Assembly (NCBI RefSeq): GCF_000026365.1
Contig: NC_012991.1
Coordinates: 992,001 to 1,056,000, forward strand
Direction of reading: 5' to 3'
DNA length: 64,000 nt
DNA from: Zygosaccharomyces rouxii
Lineage: Eukaryota; Ascomycota; Saccharomycetes; Saccharomycetales; Saccharomycetaceae
The position numbers and the translations under genes were made by a program. This document shows, piece after piece, positions 1 through 9,992 of the stretch. Below the pieces are notes generated by a model, which saw nothing but the letters and a program-made list of their open reading frames with translations, was not told the DNA's origin and did not search any database. Position 1 is the first letter of the stretch. The number at the start of each line of letters is the position of its first letter.

Positions 1-258
1 ATCACACAGGCATTGCAAGTAAAAACAGGACTTGGTAGACTCATATTTCAATCTTGTTATACTATGATTCTTTCTTCTCAACTAGAGGGAGTCCTAAGTT
101 GCGACCTTAGATCCATTTATACAACCATTCTAATGGGGCGAGATATAAGACCGAGAGGCCAAAATCCTATATTGCTCTGTATATAAGGAAGGGTAATGCT
201 ACAGAATAGTAATGGTACTCTTATTATACAAGACAATTTGTTTGCTCTTAAGGTTAGT

Positions 259-2604
259 TTAGTATGTGGTCGTCCATAGTTGAGAAGTTCTTGGCCATTC
301 ACGTTTGTACAGAGACATGGCCACCACGTCTTCAGCTGAAAGCTTACCATCGAAAGATGCCTTGTAGTAACCGTGAGTACCCAGACTTTCTCTAATAAAT
401 CCTGATCTACCACTCTTAGTAAATAATGGGATTGACTTGAACCATTCGACGTCTTGTGGCCTGAAGAACATATATCTAACGGTAACAAAAGATCTGTGGA
501 ATCTAAATGGATGACCCGTTAAGATGATTCTACTGGTGATAATTCTTGTGAAATCGGTATTGACAAATGAACCTTGAGCCATTAGTTCTAAGCCCTTAGG
601 ATCTTGTGCTGACGGTCTAAAGAAAATGGCAGGACATTGTGTGAAGTCAACAGGCGCAATGCAGGTAGCAATGGATAAAGTGTCTGGTTGCAAGAACCTG
701 TCGTTCTTGTGTACGTTATTGTTTGAATTCGAAGCTGCAGAAAATAATGGCTGAATGGTATACCTTCTCATACCGTACTGTACTACTAATGGGGTTTCGG
801 AAGGAACTGGTTTGTCATATTCTTCCCATCTCTGCATGGTGAAATTCACTACAGCATTTTTATGTTCATGAGGTAGTAATCCGTATACGGCAAATAACGT
901 TTGGTTGGGGTCTTGAATCTTTGTCAATTGGTCATTGGGGAATTTTATGTATATTCTAACCACATCACCTGCTATAACTTGGATTTCAGCTTTATTTTCC
1001 TTTGCGATTCTATTACGAGTGTTTTTGTAATTTGAAATTCTCAATAGACGCTTCCAGACGCTTGGTTTATCTGGATCCCTTTCATCAACATCCCAATTAC
1101 AGTTACCTAGATTTTTTACACCTCTGTATTTCCTTAGACTTTCGATTGCTGACTCATTAGGATGTAATTCAATTTCATCTGGAAATTCTAAATCTTCCTT
1201 CTCCTTTGCCCTGAATTGTTGTAGCTGTTGTTCCTCCTGTTCTGGATCTAAATCCATAAAATCATCGTCTTCAGCACCATCTTCATCCACTAGTGGCTCG
1301 TTTAGTTCTTCTTCTTCTTCTTCTTCTTCATCCATATTGTCTTGATCCATCTCTTCATCTTCAGAGATTCTTTCATCTACTTCCTCATCTTCCCCCACAT
1401 CAACAATGTCATCCAAATACCATCTAGCCTGGTAATCTGAGGTTCCCTTTGGCAAAACTTTAGCCTTTGATGGTCCTTGATCTCTACTTGGTAAAAATCC
1501 ATGATCATCGTATCTTGCGGTCTCTAATTCGTCGTAACGGAAGTCTTCATCATCTTGTAATTCAATCTCTTTTGGTGCATATGGTTCAAGTCCATCTCTA
1601 TTATCGTTTGATTCGAAAACATTGTTCAATTCAAGGTCCAATTCATCATCTTTCTTGATATTATTATTTGATCTAGATTTCCTTTCTGAATCTTTACATT
1701 TTTCAATTTTGGATACTTGGAAATCACCAAATTCTGGAATATGTATTAATCTATTGGCGTTGAATCCTGCACCTCTTACAGTCCCCTCGACGACCAATTC
1801 ACCAAATTGTTCATCTCTTTGGATAAAATCCATTTTATCTGCCACCAAATAACCTCTTTGATCTCTCCAAGAAACACCTTGTGGGAATTTCTGACATAGA
1901 GTCCTGATTGCATTCAAAGATTCTGAATCTTTCTCCAAATTGAAGATTTTTTCTTGATTGGGGAAGAAATGCTTGAAATAGCTCTCTAATGACTGTTTAA
2001 CATCTAATTGGAATTTTTCCTTGGGGTGTACTTGAGAAAGGTTGGTGACAACACCTAACTGCGAACCAATACCCTGTGATTCTAAAGCTCTCAAAATTTG
2101 TTCACCAAATTGTGGATCAATTTCTGATGTACCACTCAATCCAAAAACGCAGAAGTCACTAATCTTAGCACAGTCCAATATCTGAATAAAATTTGACATA
2201 TCTGGTACAATAAATTTCAAATGGCTCTTAAATTTTTTAATGTAAAAGTTTCTAATACCATTAGTATTCACCAGATTTTCATCTGAGATACTTATCAACT
2301 TGGAAACAATCTCTTCAGGATCAATATCATTACACAATGGAATCACAGTAATAATCTTTTGCGCACCATGAGGCCCTTCAAACAACTTCCTTATTTCTGA
2401 ACTATCCAGTATCTTCTGTTCTCTCTTTTGTCTCGCTAAATTCTTACGCTGCAATTTAGACACACCTTTCACTGGTCTACCACTCTTTGCATCCTTTTCA
2501 ACCTTACCCTTGTTTAATCTTTTAATGGCACCTTTTGATGAATGTTTGGACTTGAATCCTTTATGACCATTTTTAAACGAGGATCTATGCGAATGACCTG
2601 CCAT
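259..2604 (-). CDS. TSR1: Tsr1, 40S pre-ribosome maturation factor
   Basis: This is a 781-residue Tsr1-type protein, close to the roughly 790 residues usual for the family. Tsr1 is a GTPase-like protein related to Bms1 that binds cytoplasmic pre-40S particles and is needed for late 20S pre-rRNA maturation. The sequence shows a basic N terminus (starting MAGHSHRSS), an AARP2CN-like region in the first third, a strongly acidic tract at about residues 398-465, and a C-terminal DUF663-type domain. The frame stays open upstream but only through a non-ATG codon at 2671-2673, so I start at the ATG ending at 2604, which matches the family N terminus. Its promoter carries PAC repeats and an RRPE-like T-tract. 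RPS29 is its divergent neighbour, as YDL061C is to YDL060W in S. cerevisiae. Identification is firm. Confidence 0.96.
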   Translation of the reverse strand: MAGHSHRSSFKNGHKGFKSKHSSKGAIKRLNKGKVEKDAKSGRPVKGVSKLQRKNLARQKREQKILDSSEIRKLFEGPHGAQKIITVIPLCNDIDPEEIVSKLISISDENLVNTNGIRNFYIKKFKSHLKFIVPDMSNFIQILDCAKISDFCVFGLSGTSEIDPQFGEQILRALESQGIGSQLGVVTNLSQVHPKEKFQLDVKQSLESYFKHFFPNQEKIFNLEKDSESLNAIRTLCQKFPQGVSWRDQRGYLVADKMDFIQRDEQFGELVVEGTVRGAGFNANRLIHIPEFGDFQVSKIEKCKDSERKSRSNNNIKKDDELDLELNNVFESNDNRDGLEPYAPKEIELQDDEDFRYDELETARYDDHGFLPSRDQGPSKAKVLPKGTSDYQARWYLDDIVDVGEDEEVDERISEDEEMDQDNMDEEEEEEEELNEPLVDEDGAEDDDFMDLDPEQEEQQLQQFRAKEKEDLEFPDEIELHPNESAIESLRKYRGVKNLGNCNWDVDERDPDKPSVWKRLLRISNYKNTRNRIAKENKAEIQVIAGDVVRIYIKFPNDQLTKIQDPNQTLFAVYGLLPHEHKNAVVNFTMQRWEEYDKPVPSETPLVVQYGMRRYTIQPLFSAASNSNNNVHKNDRFLQPDTLSIATCIAPVDFTQCPAIFFRPSAQDPKGLELMAQGSFVNTDFTRIITSRIILTGHPFRFHRSFVTVRYMFFRPQDVEWFKSIPLFTKSGRSGFIRESLGTHGYYKASFDGKLSAEDVVAMSLYKREWPRTSQLWTTTY

Positions 2605-2690
2605 ATCAATCGGTATTAAATGCTTCCAGGAGATATCTGACAGACTGACAGGTATTAAATCTCTTGATATCAATAGATAGATTCAGTTAA

Positions 2691-2735
2691 CGATGAGATG
2701 CGATGAGATGAGATGAGATGGTCAAATTTTTTTTC
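2691..2735. promoter_or_regulatory. PAC repeats and RRPE-like tract, TSR1 promoter
   Basis: Tandem GATGAG units run from 2691 to 2720, followed directly by a TCAAATTTTTTTTC tract. PAC plus RRPE is the known signature of ribosome-biogenesis promoters in Saccharomycetaceae. It lies about 90-130 bases upstream of the TSR1 ATG. Confidence 0.75.
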
Positions 2736-3402
2736 AATCGCCCAGGGCACACAATTAGGGTTTCACATTGGAAGTAGTCATATTCTATAGTGTAACAGTG
2801 TACAATATTAACAAAGTACCGCTGACCTGCATGCTCTAGTTGACTGACTAGCAGCCATTCATACACCATTTTCTGGGAGATTTCATCTTTAAAGCGATAC
2901 CAAGTCTAAGATATCTCCATCTCATCTAGTCAGTTGCTGCTAGTCTAGGCTTCTCGTGTAAAACAGCAATTTGATTCTGGCGGTCAATCACCAATAAAGA
3001 CCAATTGAATTGCATATCAAACATCATTCTTATGTCTTATAACCGCTGAACAGTTACACATATCTGCTATATAAATACAAACTTCTATATGACTGTTGTT
3101 GACCTCTGAGCACCCGTACATTTTACTCCGTACACCCTCATGATACATCTGTACATCCGCAATTTGAAGGGAAAAGATAATTTCACTCCGTTGAAAAAAA
3201 TGTCTTCTAACCCGCAAACGCAGAGTACGCGAACCGACGCAAACGAATTGCAAAGTAACACCAATCGGTTTGTCAAAAATTCCAATGATGATCATTGAGA
3301 TGAGCACATCATGAAAATGTGGATTAAGACAGGATTTGGCACGTTAGTTAGTGGAATTTTACCCCAAGTCTAGCAAGAAGGAATAAAAGACCACCCCATA
3401 GA
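2736..3402. other. TSR1-RPS29 intergenic region
   Basis: This is the rest of the divergent promoter between TSR1 and RPS29. Apart from the Rap1-like sites near 3110-3142, I see no gene or RNA structure in it. Confidence 0.6.
3110..3142. promoter_or_regulatory. Paired Rap1-like sites upstream of RPS29
   Basis: GCACCCGTACATT at 3110-3122 and TACACCCTCATG at 3131-3142 resemble two closely spaced Rap1 sites in the same orientation. Tandem Rap1 sites about 250-450 bases upstream of the ATG are typical of yeast ribosomal protein genes, and these lie about 260-290 bases upstream of the RPS29 ATG. The second site is degenerate. Confidence 0.6.
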
Positions 3403-3573
3403 ATGGCTCACGAAAACGTCTGGTTCTCCCACCCAAGAAGATTTGGTCAGGGCTCTCGTCAATGCCGTGTTTGTGCTTCTCACCACGGTTTGATTAGAAA
3501 GTACGATTTGAACATCTGTCGTCAATGCTTCAGAGAAAAGGCTAACGACATCGGCTTCCACAAGTACAGATAA
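3403..3573 (+). CDS. RPS29: 40S ribosomal protein S29 (uS14)
   Basis: This is a complete 56-residue uS14 protein, the exact family length, with the zinc-ribbon cysteines in CRVC and CRQC (residues about 21-24 and 39-42) and the conserved C terminus ending HKYR. It sits in the 40S head near the decoding region. There is no intron. S. cerevisiae has two copies, RPS29A (YLR388W) and RPS29B (YDL061C). The single copy here has TSR1 (YDL060W) on one side and snR34/STE23 (YLR389C) on the other, so it is the unduplicated ancestor of both. The reading frame is too short to stand out in a simple scan but is unmistakable. Confidence 0.97.
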   Translation: MAHENVWFSHPRRFGQGSRQCRVCASHHGLIRKYDLNICRQCFREKANDIGFHKYR

Positions 3574-3740
3574 ATTTCTTTACATAGTGACTGTGTATCT
3601 GCGTCTGTAATGCAACAATTAACCGCTTAGTTCTACGATATTGTCTTCGGGTACTGTAAATTCGATTCTATACTAGCATAGTGTAATATAACGGTTCTGT
3701 ATTATGTGCTTAAGGTAAGTTTTCTCGAGGTTCATGAAGG

Positions 3741-3768
3741 TTACCCGGTTTATCACTGCATATATAAG
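3741..3768 (+). promoter_or_regulatory. Reb1-like site and TATA box, snR34 promoter
   Basis: TTACCCG at 3741-3747 matches a Reb1 site and TATATAAG at 3761-3768 is a TATA box. They lie just upstream of the snR34 structure and downstream of the RPS29 stop, so they most likely drive an independent snoRNA transcript. Confidence 0.6.
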
Positions 3769-3814
3769 GAGTGATGAGATCCAACATCTTCTTTTACTCT
3801 TTTGACCACTTTTT

Positions 3815-4006
3815 AGATCGGTGAATCAAAAAATGCACGGAAACATGCCACAGTTAGCTGTCTGAATTTAATAGCAGCTGATTGCCAGTATTTCATTCTT
3901 AAATGAAATGCTAGTTTCCCAGAACAACCGACAGGATAGGAAGTCCGTTGCCTGTGTGTCCCAAGGGGATGATAGGCTTGGGATGTCGAAATATTGGTCA
4001 ACAATT
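3815..4006 (+). ncRNA. SNR34: snR34, H/ACA box snoRNA guiding 25S rRNA pseudouridylation
   Basis: Two hairpin domains are joined by an H box AGAACA (3921-3926) and end with an ACA box (4001-4003) three bases before the inferred 3' end. In the 5' domain GGAAAC (3839-3844) pairs with GTTTCC (3914-3919), and an upper 10-bp stem joins 3851-3860 to 3875-3884. Its pocket arms TGCCAC (3846-3851) and GCCAGT (3884-3889) complement the 25S context ACUGGC-U-U-GUGGCA around U2826. In the 3' domain GATAGGAA (3935-3942) and GTCGA (3985-3989) complement the context UCGGC-U-C-UUCCUAUC around U2880. These are the known snR34 targets. The position between RPS29 and STE23 is where snR34 lies in S. cerevisiae. 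The 5' end is approximate. The rRNA sequence is from memory. Confidence 0.92.
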
Positions 4007-4045
4007 TTATTTCTTGTTATTTATTAATTTTACTGAGGTTTGTAT

Positions 4046-7030
4046 TTAGAGCTTGGGGGTGAACACCTCGAATTTCTTGGTAGGCTGGCGAACGGGTGCT
4101 ACGAATAATTGAGATTTGAACTCACCTACGTCCTTTATTGGCTTACCACTTGGATACTTGGTTCTATCAAGGTTAGATTCGTCTAGTTTATCACTAGTCA
4201 CCTGTGATTGAATGTGAAGTACCAGTTTGGAAGCATTGGGTCCTACAATAAAATTTTGATAAAATTCTTCAATTTCTTCCTTGGTCAGTTGTGAAACTAA
4301 TTGAGATTTTCTCTGTTTGTGGGTGAAATTGTAATCACCCAAATAGATAGCAGCAGCATATCTAGAGCTTTCCTCTTTCATATTTTTATATTTTTGGGCT
4401 AAGCTCTTGCAAAGGGCATCTTTATGGCCTTCAAAATCTTTATCAGACATATCTTGTAAAATTTTACCAAATCCTTGTAAGAAACTTTCGATTCTCCATT
4501 CCAGGAAAGGTGTCGTATGTTCAGATTGAACTAGGATTCGAATGTTTGCAGTACCATGGTTATTGAGACTTGATGAGAAAACCACGTAACCTAACTGTTC
4601 TTTTGTTCTCAACGTATCAAAACAAGGTTCATGGATCATTTGTGCGAAAAGACTTGCCTTTGCAGAAATCTCTTCACTGTAAACACCTAACTGTGTAACA
4701 TGTTGGATGCAAGAGTTGAGATTTTGGGAGTCCTGTAATTTGGTTTCATACCTATAAGTTTCACCTTGAGGTAAGAAATATGATCTTAATTTACCATTTT
4801 TTGTTTGGAAATTTCTAATGTCGTTTGGAACCAACATTTGCACCAAGGAATCGACTTCAATAGCTTCTTCGTATTTCATATTACCATGAACAAACGCTTC
4901 AAAAAACATTTCTTCATAAATGGTAGGCAAATATGTAACCAACTGTTCAAAAGTTAATCTTTTCAAAACCTCTAATTTTTCCTTTACTGACCATGTTCTC
5001 TCATTGATTAATGAACTGTAAACTGGGAAGACCTGTAAATATGGTACTTCGTACAACTGGTTTGTCAATTGCCTTGTACACTTATCCTTGAAGATTTGAA
5101 ATCTATTCTTTTCAGGTTTGAAACTTTTTAGACCTTCCAAAAATCTGGTCAAAAGAATGGTCAATTTATCATTAAATCCAACTACTGTAATGTCCAAACC
5201 TTGGTTAGTTTTAGAAAAACTTAGGTGTAAATCGGCACATGCAGCATCATATTGTAAATCCTTGATGTAATCATTGATCAATTGGACGTAAAGAGTGGAA
5301 AGCATACTGTTCACGATACTAGCTTGAGTATGAGGTAATTTAAAAGAAATGTAAATGTAACCCCTTGGTTGCCAGAATCTATCATCTTTCTTGTACCAAA
5401 GCTTACTGATTTTATCATCTTTCAAAAGCAATGGTTCTTCTAACGGTACAACATCGTCAATTTTTTCCACTTCAAAATTAGTGGCAATAAATTCATTAGG
5501 ACGTGGTAAATGTAAATTTGGGTTAAGACCTGGGTTTCTAATCTTTTTCAACAAAGTGTGTGTAAAATCAGTAACTCGGTATTCAGTACCATACCACTTT
5601 TCCTTGGAATCAGTTTTCGTTTCATTTGATGCTAACATAATACGTGAATTTTCAGGGGTCAAGGTGTGTAAGTATTTCATTAGCAGATCGGCATCATATT
5701 CCCTTAAGAGTTCCGTGCTCAAGATATATTTCACTGGAACGTATTCTTTTTCCAATTTTTTGGCAAGTGATGACACGGTGCTAGAAGCACTAGATTTTTG
5801 TTTGAATTTAAAAGTGGCTCTTGCAATATCCTCTAATTCCAGATAAATCCACTTTTTTGGTAAGTTCAATTTTAACATTTCCAAATACTGGAAAATTATG
5901 TGGGTAACATCCTCGTAGTGTTTTAACCCAAGATCAGTCAGGTCAATATCGATAGAAAAGAATGCATTTTCTTTAGAGACGGAATGTCCCCCAGCAGACA
6001 ACTCATTTGCCCAACCTTTATCCTTCAAGTGAGCTAACAGTGAACCCGAGCCTTCGTGGCCTACAAGGTGGCTTAAGATGTGCTGAGGTTTAGATTCCCA
6101 TTCTAAATCCATATCAGGTGCTGAAAAAGTAACCTCTAATTTCTTCAAATCTTTAACGGATTTGGCATGAATCACTTTTTGTAAAGATCTTTCATCTAAC
6201 ATTTTTGAGCCATATTCAGGCACTGGTCTAGCAATATTGGGCACATCTTGAAATAACGAACATGCCCAATTGGATAAAGTGTCCAAATCTTCTCTACCAA
6301 GAACGCATAATTTCATCAGATTTGCAGAATAAGATTTTTTGTAGAATTTTAACAATTCCTCACGAACGTCAATACCGTTGGATGTAGGAATTTCATGCAG
6401 TGTAATAAAATTACCTGTGGAAAATTTGTGGTATGGATGTTCTTCATTGGTTAGGGATTTGTCTAATTGATAAAGTCTCCAAAGATCGCTTTGCAAATTC
6501 TTTTTGTTCTCACTATCCACAGCTTTAATCTCTTTATCCGTAGAATCTCTGTTAAACAGGGGACAGGTGAAAAAACCTGCAAATCTGTCAAGGGCTCCAA
6601 AAAGGTGTTCATGGTTAACTTCAAAATAGTAATTGGTATTTTGGGATCCAGTATAAGCATTAGAGGCCCCTCCGTGTTTACTTAAATAACTCGAATATTC
6701 ATTCTCATCTGGATACTTTTCTGACCCCATAAATAAGAGATGTTCACAAAAATGAGCTAAACCTGGTAATCCTTCAGGATCTTCAAATGCTCCCACATTA
6801 ACATCAAGGGCAGCTGCAGCTTTATCAGCTTTGGAATCGTGTATCAAAAGCGCTTTCAAGTCATTGGGTAATTGGATGTACCTATAGGACCTATCGTCAA
6901 GATCCGGCTTCACAAATTGACCTTCTAATTTCTTGTAATTATTATTGCTCATGTTTCTCACACCAATTCGACTCAATTTGGGAAGTTGCGAAATGATATT
7001 GGGCCTGAATGGCATCTCTTGGGCTTCCAT
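4046..7030 (-). CDS. STE23: Ste23, insulin-degrading-enzyme-type metalloprotease
   Basis: This 994-residue M16 metallopeptidase is close to Ste23 (about 1027 residues). Ste23 acts with Axl1 in N-terminal processing of the a-factor precursor and is the yeast insulin-degrading-enzyme orthologue. The inverted zinc motif HFCEH lies at residues 93-97 with the third ligand Glu174 in AVDSEN, a spacing of 81 residues as in human IDE. The four-domain M16 layout and the conserved block near EHTTPFLEWR are present. The start is an ATG at 7030. A second Met at residue 27 could give a form lacking the short N-terminal extension, so alternative localisation is possible. It ends in a PKL tripeptide, only loosely like a peroxisomal signal. 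It converges on snR34, with only 39 bases between the RNA end and the stop codon. Confidence 0.96.
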   Translation of the reverse strand: MEAQEMPFRPNIISQLPKLSRIGVRNMSNNNYKKLEGQFVKPDLDDRSYRYIQLPNDLKALLIHDSKADKAAAALDVNVGAFEDPEGLPGLAHFCEHLLFMGSEKYPDENEYSSYLSKHGGASNAYTGSQNTNYYFEVNHEHLFGALDRFAGFFTCPLFNRDSTDKEIKAVDSENKKNLQSDLWRLYQLDKSLTNEEHPYHKFSTGNFITLHEIPTSNGIDVREELLKFYKKSYSANLMKLCVLGREDLDTLSNWACSLFQDVPNIARPVPEYGSKMLDERSLQKVIHAKSVKDLKKLEVTFSAPDMDLEWESKPQHILSHLVGHEGSGSLLAHLKDKGWANELSAGGHSVSKENAFFSIDIDLTDLGLKHYEDVTHIIFQYLEMLKLNLPKKWIYLELEDIARATFKFKQKSSASSTVSSLAKKLEKEYVPVKYILSTELLREYDADLLMKYLHTLTPENSRIMLASNETKTDSKEKWYGTEYRVTDFTHTLLKKIRNPGLNPNLHLPRPNEFIATNFEVEKIDDVVPLEEPLLLKDDKISKLWYKKDDRFWQPRGYIYISFKLPHTQASIVNSMLSTLYVQLINDYIKDLQYDAACADLHLSFSKTNQGLDITVVGFNDKLTILLTRFLEGLKSFKPEKNRFQIFKDKCTRQLTNQLYEVPYLQVFPVYSSLINERTWSVKEKLEVLKRLTFEQLVTYLPTIYEEMFFEAFVHGNMKYEEAIEVDSLVQMLVPNDIRNFQTKNGKLRSYFLPQGETYRYETKLQDSQNLNSCIQHVTQLGVYSEEISAKASLFAQMIHEPCFDTLRTKEQLGYVVFSSSLNNHGTANIRILVQSEHTTPFLEWRIESFLQGFGKILQDMSDKDFEGHKDALCKSLAQKYKNMKEESSRYAAAIYLGDYNFTHKQRKSQLVSQLTKEEIEEFYQNFIVGPNASKLVLHIQSQVTSDKLDESNLDRTKYPSGKPIKDVGEFKSQLFVAPVRQPTKKFEVFTPKL

Positions 7031-7138
7031 AAAGTGGGAAGTGGAAGGTTAACCTTGCTTGTTTCCCAACTTCGCACTGTAAAAGGATCCAAGCAAAAGG
7101 CCAATAACTATAAAAGTACCACATATATAAATAGGAGG

Positions 7139-7396
7139 ATGGGTAGAATCAAGGCGTTCGATTTGGTTACACTTGCAGTCGTCAGTATAGGTAGTATCTA
7201 CATGGGAGCTCAGTTTTTCGAGCCTATAGTTGTCGATCAGCTGCGTAAGGATGGTAATTTAAGAAAAGACGTCGAAGTTCCTCAATTTGACGAGAATCAA
7301 GACGGTTCAAAAAATGCTGAGGATCTAAGAGCTAAACTAATGCAAATTCGTGAAAGAGAGTTACAAGAGGCGGGCCAGAAGGGCTCTAAATCTTAG
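7139..7396 (+). CDS. ECM19: Ecm19-like small mitochondrial protein
   Basis: This 85-residue protein starts MGRIKAFD, has one hydrophobic segment at about residues 8-28, and a charged C-terminal half with a likely amphipathic helix. It lies divergent from STE23, exactly where ECM19 (YLR390W, 112 residues, mitochondrial, linked to cell-wall phenotypes) lies in S. cerevisiae. I chose the ATG at 7139; the frame is open further upstream, but that stretch would overlap the STE23 start region and lacks family character. A TATATAAATA string lies only about 7 bases before this ATG, so it is unlikely to be the working TATA box for it. The name rests mainly on synteny; the molecular function is unknown. 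Confidence 0.75.
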   Translation: MGRIKAFDLVTLAVVSIGSIYMGAQFFEPIVVDQLRKDGNLRKDVEVPQFDENQDGSKNAEDLRAKLMQIRERELQEAGQKGSKS

Positions 7397-7451
7397 GAGT
7401 ATTCTTGTACTTTTTGCCATACTATTGAAATTTTTTTCGTCACTACGCAGT

Positions 7452-7491
7452 TGAAAAATTTCAGAGCTTATCTCATCTCATCCATCTCATC
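7452..7491. promoter_or_regulatory. RRPE and PAC-like elements, SYO1 promoter
   Basis: TGAAAAATTTCA at 7452-7463 is a symmetric RRPE match, and overlapping CTCATC units at 7472-7491 are reverse-strand PAC cores. They end about 50 bases upstream of the SYO1 ATG. Confidence 0.75.
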
Positions 7492-7539
7492 TTACCTTTG
7501 GAGAGAACTGTCAAAGATCTGTAAATTAAATAGGGCCTC

Positions 7540-9327
7540 ATGGGTAAATCTAAGAAGAGATCAAGAGCATCTGCAGCTCGTTTGAATCCGTTAGCAGGAA
7601 GAACGGCCGCGAACAGAAGTCTGGTTAAGAAGCTAGATCCGCTTTTGTCGCAGTTGTCTAATGGTACTCCCAATGAAAAGGCAATGGCGTTAGCTTCCAT
7701 CAGTGTCATATGTGAGGATCCTACAGCTAGATCTGAACTTTTAAGGCAGAAATTGGTCCATGTAGTGTTGTCACAATTAATCAATGATGAAAATACCGAT
7801 ATAGTTGTGGAATCGTTTGGATTACTGAGAAATCTGTCATTGGAGGAAGGTTATGACGTTTCTACCAATCTTTGGAGGTCAGGAATTTGGTCTAACATTG
7901 TAAAAGGATTCCAACAACTGCAGCAATCTTTGCCAAAATGTGAAGAGGCACCTTTGGAGAGTCGGAGAAGCTTGTTTGATTATGCAGATAATTTACTATC
8001 ACTAGTGGTTGCATTAGCTAATGGATCTGATGCGATTTTGGCACAAGTTTTGAAAGAGGATAAATTACAAACGATCTTCCAAGTGATTCATTCTTTCTTA
8101 CAATATGGTTTGGATAAATTACCATTGGTACTATTGAACACCATATTGGATCTGTTGTACGACTTTAGTAGTGAATCGTTTGAATTTATTGAATATGTTA
8201 TGCAAGATCAAGAACTAGCGGCATTTGTACAAAACTTAGATCAATCTTCAAGGGGTAACGAATTGACTAAAGTACTTGTACAAGGTATTAGCTTACAATT
8301 TGCTGATATGGACATGAGTTACGAAAAGGCAGATTCCATCATTCATAACGTTTGTTCATCTGTACAGCATATCAATTGGCAAGAACTACAAGTCGATGTG
8401 GAACCATTAAATGATCAGGAAATGGTGAATCAAGAACCTAATCTTGTGGCTCAAAAGATTAAAGATTATACAAGTAAACGTTCAGCATCGTTAATGAAAC
8501 TACAAAGTATAGAAATTGCTGTTGATCTTTTAACGGCCACCACAGAGATGGTAGCTTCGTTATATGAAGAAACTCAGAAAAAATTACCTGAGTCATTGTC
8601 AGAGACTTTAACCAAATTTATACCACCAATCCTAACAAATTTACAACCACATTTAACTTCACGTATTCTCATATCATGGAATAACTTACTTTGGTTGTAC
8701 ATTACGTTAGGTGTTAATTTTTTCCAACTGTCCGATGAATTGAGCTCTAACCTTTGGCAATTCATTAGTTCATTGCCTCAAGATGATCAAGTTGATATTC
8801 AGTTGGGTAAATGGAGTGTAGTTTGGGTTTTGTTAAAGACAATAGCATTGCAACAGGATTCAAATCACTGGTTAACTGGATTCCAATTGCAAAATAACGT
8901 TCAATTTGTTCAAAACGTAATTTCAGTGTACAACAAGTGGTTGGAAAGTAATAACGTCGAATTATGCGAAAAATTGATTGGAGTTTTAAGCACTTTAGCC
9001 AGCTTCCAAGGTCAAATTGAAATTAACAGAATTGTTGGTCAGTTCATTTTGGAACAGCTAGTTTCCGAACGTACTCCACCACTACTTTTAGTAGACTTGA
9101 CTTCATCGCTTTTTGAAATATATGCAGATGCAAGTTTTGATTATGATGAGCCAGTCTACGTCAAAGATGGATTCCAATCGATTATCACATCAAAAGTTGT
9201 CCCACATCTAAGGCAAACCTTCAAGTTAGTTGATCGTAATAAGGATGCTTTGTTGAAGGAAAGATGTACAGAATGTTTCAACATTCTTGATAGTTTTATT
9301 CACTACAAGCAAAACGAAAGAGAATAA
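7540..9327 (+). CDS. SYO1: Syo1, symportin for Rpl5-Rpl11 nuclear import
   Basis: This 595-residue protein begins MGKSKKRSRASAARLNPL, the characteristic N terminus of Syo1 (YDL063C, about 620 residues), which contains a nuclear-import signal recognised by Kap104. Syo1 escorts ribosomal proteins uL18 (Rpl5) and uL5 (Rpl11) together to the nucleus for assembly of the 5S RNP. The rest is helical and fits an ARM/HEAT solenoid, with an acidic mid-region near residues 295-320. It follows ECM19 on the same strand but has its own PAC/RRPE promoter. In the interleaved gene order it represents the chromosome IV track, next to UBC9. Confidence 0.93.
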   Translation: MGKSKKRSRASAARLNPLAGRTAANRSLVKKLDPLLSQLSNGTPNEKAMALASISVICEDPTARSELLRQKLVHVVLSQLINDENTDIVVESFGLLRNLSLEEGYDVSTNLWRSGIWSNIVKGFQQLQQSLPKCEEAPLESRRSLFDYADNLLSLVVALANGSDAILAQVLKEDKLQTIFQVIHSFLQYGLDKLPLVLLNTILDLLYDFSSESFEFIEYVMQDQELAAFVQNLDQSSRGNELTKVLVQGISLQFADMDMSYEKADSIIHNVCSSVQHINWQELQVDVEPLNDQEMVNQEPNLVAQKIKDYTSKRSASLMKLQSIEIAVDLLTATTEMVASLYEETQKKLPESLSETLTKFIPPILTNLQPHLTSRILISWNNLLWLYITLGVNFFQLSDELSSNLWQFISSLPQDDQVDIQLGKWSVVWVLLKTIALQQDSNHWLTGFQLQNNVQFVQNVISVYNKWLESNNVELCEKLIGVLSTLASFQGQIEINRIVGQFILEQLVSERTPPLLLVDLTSSLFEIYADASFDYDEPVYVKDGFQSIITSKVVPHLRQTFKLVDRNKDALLKERCTECFNILDSFIHYKQNERE

Positions 9328-9375
9328 TTTGTATAATACATAGATTAAAGAGACAAAAGATATAGATTTACATCA

Positions 9376-9849
9376 TCATTTGGTGTACTGTTTAGCTTGA
9401 GTAGCAACCTTTTTATCGTAATCAGCTCTATTTCTTAAAAATGCCCTCCAAGCTGGTTCTTGAGCAGGTGAGTTTGGGTTGGGCGAATCCAAAAGATCTT
9501 GCACACCAAGGGCAATTTGCTTTAAAGTGATTGCAGGTCTCCAATCCTGATCTTCATTCAATATACTTAGACATACAGTACCACTTGGATAGATATTTGG
9601 ATGATAGAATCCAGCCGGAAACTTGACTTTGGGTGGTTTAGATGGGTATTCATCAGGATATTCAATAGTGATCGGATAAACACCATCTTGCCAAATGGTA
9701 CCTTCTTTCCCAGGTATACCAGCTTCCCATTTCTGCAGATTCATGGAACCATCTGCCTTCTTGCATGGTTTGGCATAAAATCCAAAGGGATGGTCTTTCC
9801 TCCACTTCTTTCTCTCCTCTTGTAAACGTTGTAGACAGAGACTGCTCAT
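9376..9849 (-). CDS. UBC9: Ubc9, SUMO-conjugating E2 enzyme
   Basis: This is a complete 157-residue Ubc9, identical in length to the S. cerevisiae protein and very similar throughout. Ubc9 is the only SUMO E2; it accepts Smt3 from Aos1-Uba2 and transfers it to target lysines in the nucleus. The catalytic Cys is residue 93 in [13 protein letters not shown], preceded by the HPN motif at residues 83-85. The coding sequence is uninterrupted, whereas S. cerevisiae UBC9 has an intron a few codons into the gene. It shares a 143-base divergent promoter with PEX19. Confidence 0.98.
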   Translation of the reverse strand: MSSLCLQRLQEERKKWRKDHPFGFYAKPCKKADGSMNLQKWEAGIPGKEGTIWQDGVYPITIEYPDEYPSKPPKVKFPAGFYHPNIYPSGTVCLSILNEDQDWRPAITLKQIALGVQDLLDSPNPNSPAQEPAWRAFLRNRADYDKKVATQAKQYTK

Positions 9850-9992
9850 TACTGGGTGGGTCGTAATTAAACTGGTGGATTACTTGGTCTCTCAATGCAC
9901 AAGAAGAGTTGTTTGTTTAGGGCGACGTTAGAAAGTAACAAGGTACATATAACACTGTTAAGTGAAGAGAAAAGTAAAGTGTTCAGTCAAGG

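Noticed and set aside
1..258. Left-edge sequence downstream of TSR1
   Set aside because: No gene, tRNA or structured RNA could be supported; it is treated as 3' flanking sequence.
5391..5846. 151-codon frame opposite STE23
   Set aside because: Antisense shadow of a conserved protein-coding gene; no known domain and no separate promoter signal.
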